From Pisaster brevispinus (lineage: Eukaryota > Echinodermata > Asteroidea > Forcipulatida > Asteriidae): DNA of 64,000 nt. The notes below the pieces were generated by a model, which was not told where the DNA came from, searched no databases, and was given only the letters and a program-made list of their open reading frames with translations. How positions within the stretch are numbered: position 1 is the first letter of the stretch; each line of letters starts with the position of its first letter. The translations under genes and the position numbers were made by a program. The DNA lies in contig JAMKCF010000004.1 in assembly GCA_023634235.1 (NCBI GenBank), positions 23,940,527 through 24,004,526 on the forward strand, read 5' to 3'. Of this stretch, positions 51,601-58,020 are shown piece after piece.

Positions 51601-54600
51601 GACCCAGTTCCCCCAACTCCACAGCGAGCCCCAGTCAGTCCTATCAACCCATCCCTTGCTCTAGCCTGTTGGAGTATCTGATCAGACCCTGTAGGAAGTT
51701 AACATGGATGGAGACCTCTTGTAGAGCACAAGAGCCTTCACAAGCTTTGTATCTCCAGGAGCTACTAACAGCAAAGTACATCAACCAACAGGAAGCTAGC
51801 ATGGAGAAACTGACAGAGAGGTGAAGATTCTTAAATTTGTCTTTCAAATTTAGCCAATGATAGTTATAAAAATAAACTAGTTTCACATAGCGCTTTATCT
51901 GCGGGCATCACAAAGCGCTTATCTTTGTTTATTTCCAGACAAGTTTTTGATTTATGATACCCATTTATGTAACACCTTGTAAGGGTTTAAAAGATGCTGC
52001 GGTGCGTTCAGCAGCCACTGCCAGAAACACCGGGGCAAACCCCTTCTCGTGTGGCTGAGTTCTTTTACATGCATTAGACAACACACAGGACCAATGGCCT
52101 TATATCCCATCCAAAAGATGAAGCAACAATGATCAATTGTCTTGCTTAAGGACACAAGTGTCAAGACCCGGACTCAAACCCTCACTCTGCTGATCAGAAA
52201 TACCAGAGCTTTCGGTAACCAGAAACAGTTTGGTACACCTCTTAAAAATTAACATTCTCAAAAAATTCAGCCAGTATTTAATTTTCCAGTTATGGAACTT
52301 GGTCTTTATGTTTTTGTAAACATTATTGGATTTGTATGCTTCAAAGTTTATCACTTTTGAAAGTTTTCACCTGGCACTTTTGTTAGTTTATAAAATCTGC
52401 CATCTTGAAACCTAACCGAACCATTAACTGAACTAGGTTATGGATTGGTCGTAACAGCTACATCACTGCACTTAACCAATTACGTGATAAAGCATAGCCA
52501 ATGGCGGAAGCTCAAACAGGTTCTTGGTCAGGGAGACTAAAACACGCCCTTAATGATCAATTGATCAATAGATGGTAAATAAAAACTAATAGAATTACAA
52601 TTGGATCTTAATAGATGTTAATTTTGCATAGGAGATCAAGAATGTAATTTGTTTCTACCCTTACACCGATGTGTATTAAGCACGGTGGTCTAATGGTAAG
52701 GCATCACACTGTAAAGTTTGTGGGTTTGAATCCCACTCCAGTGATTTGCCTGTGTTTTTTTACCACAGAACTCGGGAAAGTACTGAGTATGCAGTGCTTA
52801 ATAGAAATCGGTGTAAGATTAAAAATAAGTTATGTAATTCGATCTCATAAATGTAAATTTTTTCTTCTAGGTGTTCAGAGCTAGGCCTTGGTACTCCAGC
52901 GATTTCGACAATCAGCGAGGTGTACAGGAAGATCAATGAGGCTGGATTTCTTGGGGTGACCATTCCCAGGTTGAAAAGGATCATGGCCAGAGTAAATGTA
53001 GATGCTAGCACAGAGGTTCCACTGTTGAGGTGCATAGACTTGTTTCTGCAGCAGCAAATGGTACGCCCACAATGCCGTTGTACTCGTTAAGACTTTTAAG
53101 GAAACATTTACTAGAACAGGGTTTGAACCTGCAACCTCTGGATTTACATACCGGCGCTCTCCCAACTAAGCTATCTAGCTCTGTGTTGGCGGTCTCCCTG
53201 TTTTGTCAATATCTTCGTCGGGGGGTGCCAGTGAGCAGTCATGCAACCAAATACTGCTATATATCTTCCTGGCTATAACAGTATAAGGTTATATAACTTC
53301 TGACTGGCGCACCCTGAACAAAGATATTTATAAAATAGGGAGACCGGCATCGTAGGGCTAGATAGCTCAGCTGGTAGAGCCCCAAAACATTTATCTCGGA
53401 GTCCCAGGTTCAAATCCTGTTCTAGTCACTTTGTCTTTGTTCACCTTGAAATTGATTTGTAATTGTCCAGTTTATAGTTTCCTTGAATATTCTTATCAAT
53501 ATTGGACCTTTCCTTAGCTGTTGTTTTGAAAACTATGGGCAGCCACCTGTGCAAAATATTCAAAATCTAGAAAGATTTTTTAATGACGGCCGTTTTAAAC
53601 TTAATTAGCAGATTTTAATCTCTAAAACTTTTTAAGAGACAATGGAGTTAATTAAACAAAATAATATTAACAGCACAGCTGACAGTTTATCAGCCTGCGG
53701 TCTCCCAAACAAAATGGCAGCAAATTGGCATGGATTTAATTATCCTGAAATCTTTTTCGGATTTTTCGTTCCAGGTGTTTGAAGTTGGCGCTAACGAGCT
53801 TTGCCTGGTGACTATGGAGCATGTCTCTCCATGGTGCATCAGGTCACAACGATTGATCTCTTGTGCTCAACCGGCGGATTCAGAGCCAAGCAAGAAAAGG
53901 CTGTGCCAACACATTGATCAAGAGACGGTAGATTTAACTGAAGAATCAAACGTGTCACAGAGATCAGTGTCTCTGGAGGAGCCAGCTTGTGTAGAGTCTT
54001 ACCTTGACACTCAGTCGAATCAAACTGTTGACTTGACTGAGAAACTGAGTGCTTCAGGTACCCGTGTAAGCAGCTCTGAAGGAGATGGTTTAGAAGCCAA
54101 CAAAAACAAGAAACTTGTGGTGGAGGTCTCTCCCAAACAGGGTGACCCCCTGAAAAGGTCAGAGGGCAAAGTTCACTCGGACATTATTGACATGGTTACA
54201 GATGAGCAGTCGATAAGAGATGAAACGGCTGTCGGGAGCTCAGAAGTTTCAATGAGAGAGCAACGTGATGACGTTGAAATCTTGCTGGTAGAGCAGAAGA
54301 CAACCCAGAGTGGACGTGGTGCTGCAACAAAGAGGAAACAGTTTCACGCTCACAGCGGGTAAGAAGAACAGACACAATAGCAGAGCTATGATATTGGTCC
54401 CAGACGAGCAAACTATGGTACCAATGTGCCATACACATTCATTCAGAATTTGTGTATGTGTGTGTCTGCGGTCCCTTACAGAACTATGCAAATGCTTGCC
54501 CCGAATCATGTGACATAGTAGTTGTCTCTAGTCTGAGGAATTTGAATTTATGCGATCACTTGACACTGAGCAAGTCATTGTACCAGACATTATTCAAATC

Positions 54601-56299
54601 TAACTCGCAACTGGCTTATTGCATGATTGAAGAATTGTGGAGCTCACTTATATTTATGCTACATCATTTGTTGTGACGAAATAGGTAGACATCAGCATAA
54701 GGGCTAGACAAGCTCAGTTGGTAGAGTGCCTGAATGTTATTCTGGAGGTCGCAGGTTCAATCTGCTCTTGTCAATTTGTCTTTGTTCAACCCAAAAATTG
54801 TTCAAATTTTACCCAGTCAGTTTCCCTTGTGGTTTATTAACTTTCTAATTAATGTTGTTCATCCCCATTTTGTTTTTAGTGTCTATGAGCCAGTGAAATT
54901 CCTGCCGTATCCATGGCGGAAGGAAGACGGCACCATCAACCAACAGGAGCTCAACAAAATGATGAAGGGAATCAGTCTTCTGGTCACGGAAAAACCCGGC
55001 ATCAAAGAATCCGCCATCTTGGACTACTTCAAGGATGTCTTGAGACGAGTAGACTGCCAGAGAATTCTTATGGTAAACTTAGGAACTTTTGGGGGTGCAA
55101 TTTTATTTTGAAATCTTTGTGTTTGTAACTGCTTTTATTTGGTACAAAGTAATTCTGGAAAACGATTTGACTTTAGTTTTAGCCCTACATAAATGTTCAG
55201 ATAAAACACTACACCCGTGGTGTCTGATTCTCATCTTTTTGTAGTGCTTCCCCAGAGACCCCTTAAACAGAAGTAATAACTAGTTCTTATAAAGCGCATT
55301 TCACGATAACGTCTCAAAGCGCTTTACATTAGTGCCCTGGTCATTGGGCCAAAAACATTCCTGTAATCTTTCTCAGCTCCCTGGGGAGTATACAGCCCGG
55401 GCTGCCGTGGCGCTCCAAAGGCTTTTTCAAACACAATATCAACCTCTACCCTCGCAGGTACCCATTTATACCCCTGGGTGAAGAGAAGCAATTATAGTAA
55501 AGTATCTTGCTCAAGGACACAAGTTTCATGATCGGGATTCGAACCCACACCCCGATGACTTAACCATCGAAACTTGAATTCGATGCTCTAAACCACTGGG
55601 CCACATGACACCCCAGAAGTAATAGAATGCCTTCAGGACCTGAGGCCCAATTTCATGACTTTGCTTACCGCAGAACTCTACGCTAATGGCCAATAGATTC
55701 ACATGCTTCACTGGGATCTGTAAACGCAGAATTCTGTGGTAAGCAGAGCCATGAATTTGGGCCTTGATCAATAAGGGGATGGATCACAAAGTCATCTTCG
55801 CCCAATTCTTACCCAATTGTCTGCATAGATGACCGGAAGCTAAACCCTCAAGACCATACCCGACAGACAACCTATCCCCAGAATTCAAGATGTTCTGGTT
55901 TAGGCGGAACTTCTTGGTTCTCACCTCTGGGCCAAAGTAAAGCCTACTATCACCGCTTCATGCACAACACTGGAGGATTGCCACATGTACAGTCTTTAGA
56001 ACTTGGAAATGGGAACTTGTATTTTTTTAGAGGGGTGGTATTTCCTCACTCCTCTGGGTCTCTGGGAAGGGGCACTACATTTTTATTTTTACATTCTAGG
56101 ACAGTTTTTGATATTGCTGTTTTGTTTTTGCATCCCGTAGATGATGTCAGAACTTCAACTCATCACCAGACACTGTGCCCGCCTGCCTCAGCCAGGGGTA
56201 TTCAACAGTAAGTCAAGGCGCCAGATTTCCTCCTTCCACTACCACACCAGCGTGGACTGTTTGATCAAAATTGGAACACTGCATATTGATCACGATTGA
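24622..56299 (+). CDS. GTF3C1: TFIIIC largest subunit GTF3C1 (TFIIIC220), complete
   Basis: Exons: 24622-24676, 25030-25247, 27003-27160, 27290-27530, 28258-28461, 29429-29539, 30343-30418, 30884-30990, 32064-32185, 32966-33051, 33251-33363, 33765-33829, 34266-34350, 35181-35327, 35685-35864, 36638-36773, 37099-37856, 38821-39012, 40115-40289, 40920-41079, 41638-41792, 42233-42507, 43164-43268, 44213-44335, 45432-45532, 45687-45849, 46792-46923, 47498-47648, 48411-48490, 50784-51820, 52871-53060, 53775-54358, 54880-55072, 56141-56299. All junctions are GT-AG and in phase; 2278 residues (human 2109). It binds the B box and recruits TFIIIB/Pol III. Order of landmarks: N-terminal winged helix (EEIALEGLEGITP, 10-22), B-block region (LNYCLLEFIGRQRHNG, 176-191), repeated winged helices, FLWYIVYG (681-688), disordered 702-905, DEGVIPGDGRGAAGLD (about 1105-1120), a basic coiled stretch before the Myb-like NWTPEEDSL (1265-1273), VPMSYQLS (about 1495), acidic 1593-1616, C-terminal winged helices ending with HYHTSVDCLIKIGTLHID. 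Confidence 0.97.
25520..25745 (-). mobile_element. tRNA-derived SINE (family B), GTF3C1 intron 2
   Basis: Reverse-oriented relative of 10108-10345. On the - strand it shows GGATTGGGTTGGCTCAGTG and a B box like GCGGTTCAAATCC, then GTGGGTTTTCCCTATAAGGG and GAGGAAAACC in the mirrored order. Confidence 0.75.
25925..26945. mobile_element. DNA transposon split by a family A SINE, intron 2
   Basis: The terminus GGGACAGTTTACCCATTTTG with GATTGGTCGAGAGGAGA (25935-25970) matches the ends of the elements at 41155 and 56935. The palindromic block at about 26755-26930 (ACTCAGTCTTAAACGCCC ... AAGACCTCGTCACCAC) matches 57270-57420. Between them a SINE lies on the - strand (26045-26470; CACGACCGGGGCTCGAACCC is its B box, GGCCACGACACGCC its start). 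Confidence 0.65.
27560..27835 (-). mobile_element. SINE family A, tRNA head missing, intron 4
   Basis: Contains the body phrases CATAGCACCATGTAATGG, TTTACAAGGTGCTGTGG and CAAACCAGGAACACC shared with 26045-26470 and 39595-39992. It stops before the tRNA-like head. Confidence 0.8.
28890..29265. mobile_element. SINE family A fragments, intron 5
   Basis: Two pieces: 29155-29265 has GATAAGTGTACTGGGTTCTT, CAACACACAGGACC and GGCTTAACGTCCCACC of the family body. 28970-29060 has a CAATGGAAAGTGTGGATGGA phrase that recurs near 47278-47305. Both are incomplete. Confidence 0.5.
30187..30280 (+). repeat. 21 bp repeat with AGGTCA, five copies, intron 6
   Basis: AGGTCA starts at 30188, 30209, 30230, 30251 and 30272, exactly 21 bp apart, and is joined by AAACATGACCCTGC. 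The block ends 63 bases before exon 7. Confidence 0.85.
30625..30850 (+). mobile_element. tRNA-derived SINE (family D), intron 7
   Basis: The head TTGGTTGTCTAGTGGTGAGA (A box side) and GTGGGTTCAAATCGG (B box) are followed by GTACTGAGTACACAGTATGG and a T-rich tail. It ends shortly before exon 8. Confidence 0.75.
31170..31310 (+). repeat. Dispersed repeat, intron 8
   Basis: Shares TTCAAATGAATCATTTTTA, AACTGCATA and GGGGACCAGTTGCTC with 36050-36205, which is the opposite orientation. A separate tRNA-like B box GGTTCGAATCC lies downstream at 31570-31580 without a clear A box. Confidence 0.55.
32458..32565 (+). mobile_element. tRNA-like SINE (family C) fragment, intron 9
   Basis: GGCTAGATAGCCGGTTGGTA resembles the family C head, but the A box is damaged. 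The B-box side (CACAGTTTCGGATTCAATTC) is also degraded. GTCTGTTCACCCAAAAT follows. Confidence 0.55.
33370..33690 (+). mobile_element. tRNA-Leu-like SINE (family A), intron 11
   Basis: The head GGCGTGTTGTGACCGAGCCG carries a Leu/Ser-like A box with a long variable-arm region; the B box is GGTTCGAGTCC near 33445. The body (AAAGAACCCAGTACACC, ACAAGGTGCTATAGAAATGG) is complete. It begins only a few bases after the exon 11 donor. Confidence 0.85.
33960..34140. mobile_element. GGTCCCAATTT foldback MITE, intron 12
   Basis: GGTCCCAATTTTATAGAGCT at the left end matches, inverted, AGCTCTATGAAATTGGACCC of the element at 46565-46740. The shared interior has GCTTACCAGAATAAGGTTAC. Confidence 0.65.
34895..35125. 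mobile_element. Palindromic family C element, intron 13
   Basis: The left arm (GGGTTGAACAAA ... AGAGCGGGATTTAAACC) and the right arm (GGGCTCTTGTCAATTTTTCTT, TTGTTCGAGCCC) are inverted copies flanking CTTCTGACTGGCACCCCTGA. Both tRNA-like cores are reduced, which leaves the shared outer and central blocks. Confidence 0.65.
36050..36205 (-). repeat. Dispersed repeat, intron 15
   Basis: Reverse-oriented relative of 31170-31310: GAGCAACTGGTCCCCTCTCA, TATGCAGTTTAGGGTGACCG and CATGATTCATTTGAAATG are recognisable on the + strand. Confidence 0.55.
39595..39992 (-). mobile_element. tRNA-Leu-like SINE (family A), intron 18
   Basis: Full-length reverse copy: the tail AGTGCTTTGTCACACCTGAC with CAAAGCACT, the body CATGCAATGGTTTACAAGG, the B box complement GACTTGAACCC and the head complement GCTCAGCCATGACACGC. 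Confidence 0.85.
40298..40515 (+). mobile_element. tRNA-derived SINE (family B), intron 19
   Basis: The cleanest family B copy: TGGCGTAGTGG A box, GGTTCGAATCC B box at 40352-40362, the body TTTTCCCTGGTATAATTCTC and the tail TTCACAACCAGAATAAATG. It starts about nine bases after the exon 19 donor. Confidence 0.9.
41155..41580. mobile_element. Inverted-end transposon, GATTGGTCGAGA ends, intron 20
   Basis: The left end GGACAGTTTATCCATTCTGA followed by TTGGTCGAGAAAAGATCACA is inverted at the right end (TGTGATCT-like CTCCTCTCGACCAATCAGCA, GGATAAACTATTCC). The interior has GCATTTATGAATGGGAATAA shared with 57245-57265. Confidence 0.8.
42545..43078 (-). mobile_element. Composite of SINE family A pieces, intron 22
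   Basis: 42860-43078 reads on the - strand as a tRNA-like head (GGCATGGCGTGGCCAAGAGC) and B box GGGTTCGACTCCCGGTC, with body GAACCTGAGAGAG. 42545-42860 adds fragments in the other orientation, including CACTTAGCCATTATTGCTTC and GGCACTTAAAGCTGTTGG-like text. Confidence 0.6.
43310..43745 (+). repeat. (AAGTC)n degenerate minisatellite, intron 23
   Basis: The strings CAAGTCAAGTC, CTCAAGTCA and GCAAGTC recur throughout, interrupted by a non-repeat island (about 43400-43560). The array is on the strand opposite to the similar one at 49230-49490. Confidence 0.85.
43855..44095 (+). mobile_element. tRNA-derived SINE (family D), intron 23
   Basis: The head ATGATCTTGTGGTCAGACGT and the B box GGGTTCAAATCCC precede GAAAGTACTGAGTATACAGT and a T-rich 3' part. 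It shares GCTCTAGAATGGCAAAGGTC with 30625-30850. Confidence 0.8.
44873..44896 (+). repeat. (GTAT)n microsatellite, intron 24
   Basis: About five tandem copies of TATG in intron 24. Looser copies of the same tetramer lie near 45050-45072. Confidence 0.8.
46565..46740. mobile_element. GGTCCCAATTT foldback MITE, intron 26
   Basis: TTGCTTACCAATTTTCTGCT at the left and GCTCTATGAAATTGGACCCA at the right; the inside is an inverted relative of 33960-34140. Just to the left, 46480-46560 is a fragment of the TTTGTGAAATC-ended family. Confidence 0.65.
47090..47460. mobile_element. SINE family A (-) followed by family C (+), intron 27
   Basis: 47110-47340 is a reverse family A copy (CAAGGGCACAAGTGTCATGA, CGGCCTCGACGCACCACG). 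47345-47425 is a family C tRNA-like head with GATAGCTCAGTTAGTAGAG and GGTTCAAGTCC, resembling tRNA-Lys/Asn. It ends about 40 bases before exon 28. Confidence 0.8.
47690..48125 (-). mobile_element. SINE family D (-) with a palindromic tail, intron 28
   Basis: On the - strand, GTGGTCTAGCGGTAAGACAT and GTGGGTTCAAATCTC form the tRNA-like head (about 47825-47905). 47955-48120 is an inverted repeat with arms of about 60 bases (AAATTTGCAT, AATATTATTTGGTTTTA, CCATACAC), that is, two tails of the same family back to back. Confidence 0.75.
48895..50165 (+). pseudogene. Decayed non-LTR retrotransposon (LINE) fragment, intron 29
   Basis: Broken reverse-transcriptase coding: TSGVPQG-like text near 48975, then VSDICSSSDVISF and LFADGTKL (48995-49075), corresponding to the YINDI...FADDTKL core of CR1/L2/Jockey-type enzymes with the second catalytic Asp changed to Gly. 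After a minisatellite (49230-49490), 49555-49640 and 49915-50160 translate piecewise into text resembling the C-terminal end of such proteins. Frames are interrupted and no intact domain remains. Confidence 0.6.
49230..49490 (-). repeat. (GACTT)n minisatellite, intron 29
   Basis: GACTTGACTTG, TGACTTG and GAAAAATGACTTGTGAC recur. It is the reverse-strand counterpart of 43310-43745 and splits the LINE remnant. Confidence 0.85.
50395..50745. mobile_element. Palindromic family C element with two tRNA-like heads, intron 29
   Basis: The left head reads on the - strand (GACAGCTCAGTTAGTAAGG, B box complement GATTTGAACC). The right head reads on the + strand (GATAGCTCAGTCGGTAAAG, ATGTTCAACCCC). The centre has GGATGCCAGTCAGAAGCC and GGGATCACACCCAAGTTTAC. 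It ends about 40 bases before exon 30. Confidence 0.8.
50784..51820 (+). other. GTF3C1: GTF3C1 exon 30: long acidic and disordered insert
   Basis: This 1037-base exon codes for residues 1559-1903. It opens with the conserved strand VVPKRLVVVDSN, then an acidic run (DSDSESDTDEES followed by a D/E-only stretch, 1593-1616), a Ser/Thr/Gln-rich linker, and near its end the conserved FTKWLIAQGHYAPGI (human LLMRGYYSPGIV) and LLEYLIRP. The linker is longer than in human and accounts for much of the extra length of the protein. It is low in hydrophobic residues and is probably disordered. Confidence 0.85.
51875..52215 (-). mobile_element. tRNA-Leu-like SINE (family A), intron 30
   Basis: Reverse copy: tail with AGCGCTTTATCTGCGGGCAT and AAAGCGCTT, body CAACACACAGGACC and CTTGCTTAAGGACACAAGTG, B box complement CGGACTCAAACCC. 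Confidence 0.8.
52620..52862 (+). mobile_element. tRNA-derived SINE (family D), intron 30
   Basis: The head CACGGTGGTCTAATGGTAAG and GGGTTTGAATCCCACTCC are well kept; the body has GTACTGAGTATGCAGTGCTT. Its end lies within about ten bases of the exon 31 acceptor. Confidence 0.85.
53105..53460. mobile_element. Palindromic family C element with two tRNA-like heads, intron 31
   Basis: The left arm (53107-53225) is the - strand form: B box complement GGGTTTGAACCTGCAAC, A box complement CAACTAAGCTATC. The right arm (53303-53430) is the + strand form: GATAGCTCAGCTGGTAGAG, GGTTCAAATCC. Between them, GGTCTCCCTGTTTTGTCAAT faces AAATAGGGAGACC. The spacer is about 75 bases. Confidence 0.85.
53775..54358 (+). 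other. GTF3C1: GTF3C1 exon 32: linker with SUMO-interaction-like motifs
   Basis: Codes for residues 1968-2161. The first 30 residues complete a winged helix (VFEVGANELCLVTMEHVSPW); the rest is an acidic, Ser-rich linker. It carries VDLTE at 2019-2023 and again at 2052-2056, DIIDMV at 2103-2108 and VEILLVE at 2134-2140. These hydrophobic cores with acidic neighbours fit the SUMO-interacting motif pattern. The function is inferred. Confidence 0.6.
54695..54835 (+). mobile_element. tRNA-like SINE (family C), intron 32
   Basis: GGGCTAGACAAGCTCAGTTG, GTAGAGTGCCTGAATGTTAT and CAGGTTCAATCTGCTC form the tRNA-like head; the tail GTTTCCCTTGTGGTTTATTA runs up to about 45 bases before exon 33. Confidence 0.8.
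55275..55615 (-). mobile_element. tRNA-like SINE (family A, variant), intron 33
   Basis: Near full-length reverse copy: the tail CTTATAAAGCGCATTTCACG with CTCAAAGCGCTTTAC resembles the conserved 3' domains of deuterostome SINEs. Body CAGGTACCCATTTATACC, B box complement GGGATTCGAACCC, head complement CACTGGGCCACATGACACC. Confidence 0.85.
55643..55764. mobile_element. 122 bp foldback MITE, AGGCCCAA ends, intron 33
   Basis: The inverted ends AGGCCCAATTTCATGACTTT and, on the other strand, AGGCCCAAATTCATGGCTCT are about 42 bases long with TGCTTACC(G/A)CAGAA inside each arm. It is related to the elements at 33960 and 46565. Confidence 0.8.
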
Positions 56300-56359
56300 A
56301 ATAGGACGGTTTTCAATGATAAGGCTCTTTGACATGAGACATCAATCTCATGTTTTGTT

Positions 56360-56705
56360 CCGTGTTGTGGCCGAGCGGTCTAGTGCATCAATCTCGAGCT
56401 CTGACGGCTGAGTCGTCTGAGGGCGGGTTCAAATCCCAGCCGTGACACATTTGTTCTTGAGCCAGAAACTATAATTGCTTCTCATCACCCAGGAGTAAAG
56501 TGGGTACCAGCGAGGATAGAGATTGCTCATGTGAATGATTAGCGAAATGCATGTCGATATGGCTGCCGGTGCTGCATACTCTTAAGGAGTTGAGATGGTT
56601 TCAGGAAAGCCTAGGGCCCGACGAACAGGGATAATAGTAGTGCGAGGCACTTTGATAGGCCTCCTGGCTCGAAAAATCAGATTAATAAACTCATACTGTT
56701 ATTGT
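56360..56705 (+). mobile_element. tRNA-Leu-like SINE (family A), full length
   Basis: The head TGTTGTGGCCGAGCGGTCTA has a canonical Leu-type A box; the B box is GGTTCAAATCC near 56424 with GTGACACA after it. Body GGGTACCAGCGAGGATAGAG and GCTGCCGGTGCTGCATACTC, tail TAATAAACTCATACTG with TTATTGTTATTAC. It is the best reference copy of the family in the window. Confidence 0.9.
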
Positions 56706-56934
56706 TATTACTATCTGTCAGAACAATTCTTAAAATATAACTCACAAATACACACACAGTCTTGTTTTGCAGTCGTTGTGTGGACATTCCTTTGTTCTGT
56801 ACACTTAAGGAAAATCCTATTCCTCAACACTGCAAATAACGTTGTGTGGACGTGTGTAAGTCCACATAGTGCTTCAGATCCCTACATTATGTGGACCTCT
56901 TTTGTTCTCAGGTCCACACTGCGTATGTAGCGCT

Positions 56935-57430
56935 TGCCCAGTTTATCTGTTCTGATTGGTCGAGAGGAGATCATGTGGCCATGTTTAAACGCGCGATATA
57001 AACACGGTGAGAAGTGTTTAAACATACGCATGGCACACCAGCTTACACAGGTGCTAATTTACGCGTAACGCAATAAAATACTGGTACTCAATTTGAAATG
57101 TTAGTACGGGTGTGTTCACACCACCGTTGAGCATCGCATGCAACTCGACCCTTTGCAAAATGGAGCATGAAGGGCGTGACAGGAATTAAAAACTGCAGAC
57201 AAGTTTACAGATTTTCCAACATTATTAGGCTTTTTAACAAAAAGGGCATTTGTAAATGGAAATAAAAGAGTAGTGGCTCGGTCTTAACTAGCCGTTTAAA
57301 ACCTTGCAAGGTCGTGGCCGTGCAGTAGAGGACTTTGCCTTTGGTTCGGTCCTTTAGCGCACGCCCCATGACCCTGCAAGGTTTTAAATGGCCAGGTAAG
57401 ACCACGTCACCACTCTTTACCCTTGATAAC
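56935..57430. mobile_element. Inverted-end transposon with palindromic core
   Basis: GCCCAGTTTATCTGTTCTGA then TTGGTCGAGAGGAGATCATG match the 41155 element. 57275-57415 is itself palindromic: CGGTCTTAACTAGCCGTTTA and ACCTTGCAAGGTC face GACCCTGCAAGGTTTTAAAT and GGTAAGACCACGTC. Confidence 0.75.
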
Positions 57431-57674
57431 ACTTAGATTGACAAGCATTTGTTGCTCCCCGCCATTTTGTTTCTTTTCAGAAATGCCTCCCTCAATTTTG
57501 CAGTTTTAAGTGCTCCAAATTTCATACTTTTGTGGGTTTTGCTCTTCTGTCTATCCCAGTTGTTGTTTACCCTGTTTTCCCACCCCCTTTAACAGCATAA
57601 AATTATTATTATTGGTCAGAATAAAATAAGAGAGAAAGAACAAGAACGTCATAATTATGACTTGTACTAAGTCA

Positions 57675-58020
57675 TAATTATAGTTTTGGGTTGAACAAGG
57701 ACAAATTTAGTAGAGCATGACTTGAGCCTGCGGCCTCTAGATTAACGTGCTGGCACTCTTCCAACTAAGCTATCTAGCCCTATGATGGCGATCTCCCTAT
57801 TTTGTCAATATCACAAGGGATCACACCCAAGTTTACCATACAACCTGGGAAGCAGCAGCAGAGGGATCACCTTAATGGGATGTGACTTTTTATTTCAGAT
57901 ATCAAGTAATAAACCATAAGGGAAACTGACTGGGTGAAGTTAAAATAATTTGGGGTTGAACAAAGAAAAAATAACTAGAGCGGGACTTGAACCCTTGACC
58001 TCTTGGGTGATGCAACATAA
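57675..58020. mobile_element. Family C element, two inverted-head units
   Basis: 57690-57790 is a - strand tRNA-like head (CAACTAAGCTATCTAGCCC, GACTTGAGCC). A second start of the unit lies at 57945-58010 (GGGGTTGAACAAAG, AGAGCGGGACTTGAACCC), and TATCAAGTAATAAACCATAA joins them as in 15735-16270. Confidence 0.75.

Noticed and set aside
53340..53430. tRNA gene
   Set aside because: The A and B boxes are good, but the acceptor stem does not pair, and the same sequence recurs with a fixed tail in other introns, so it is a SINE head.
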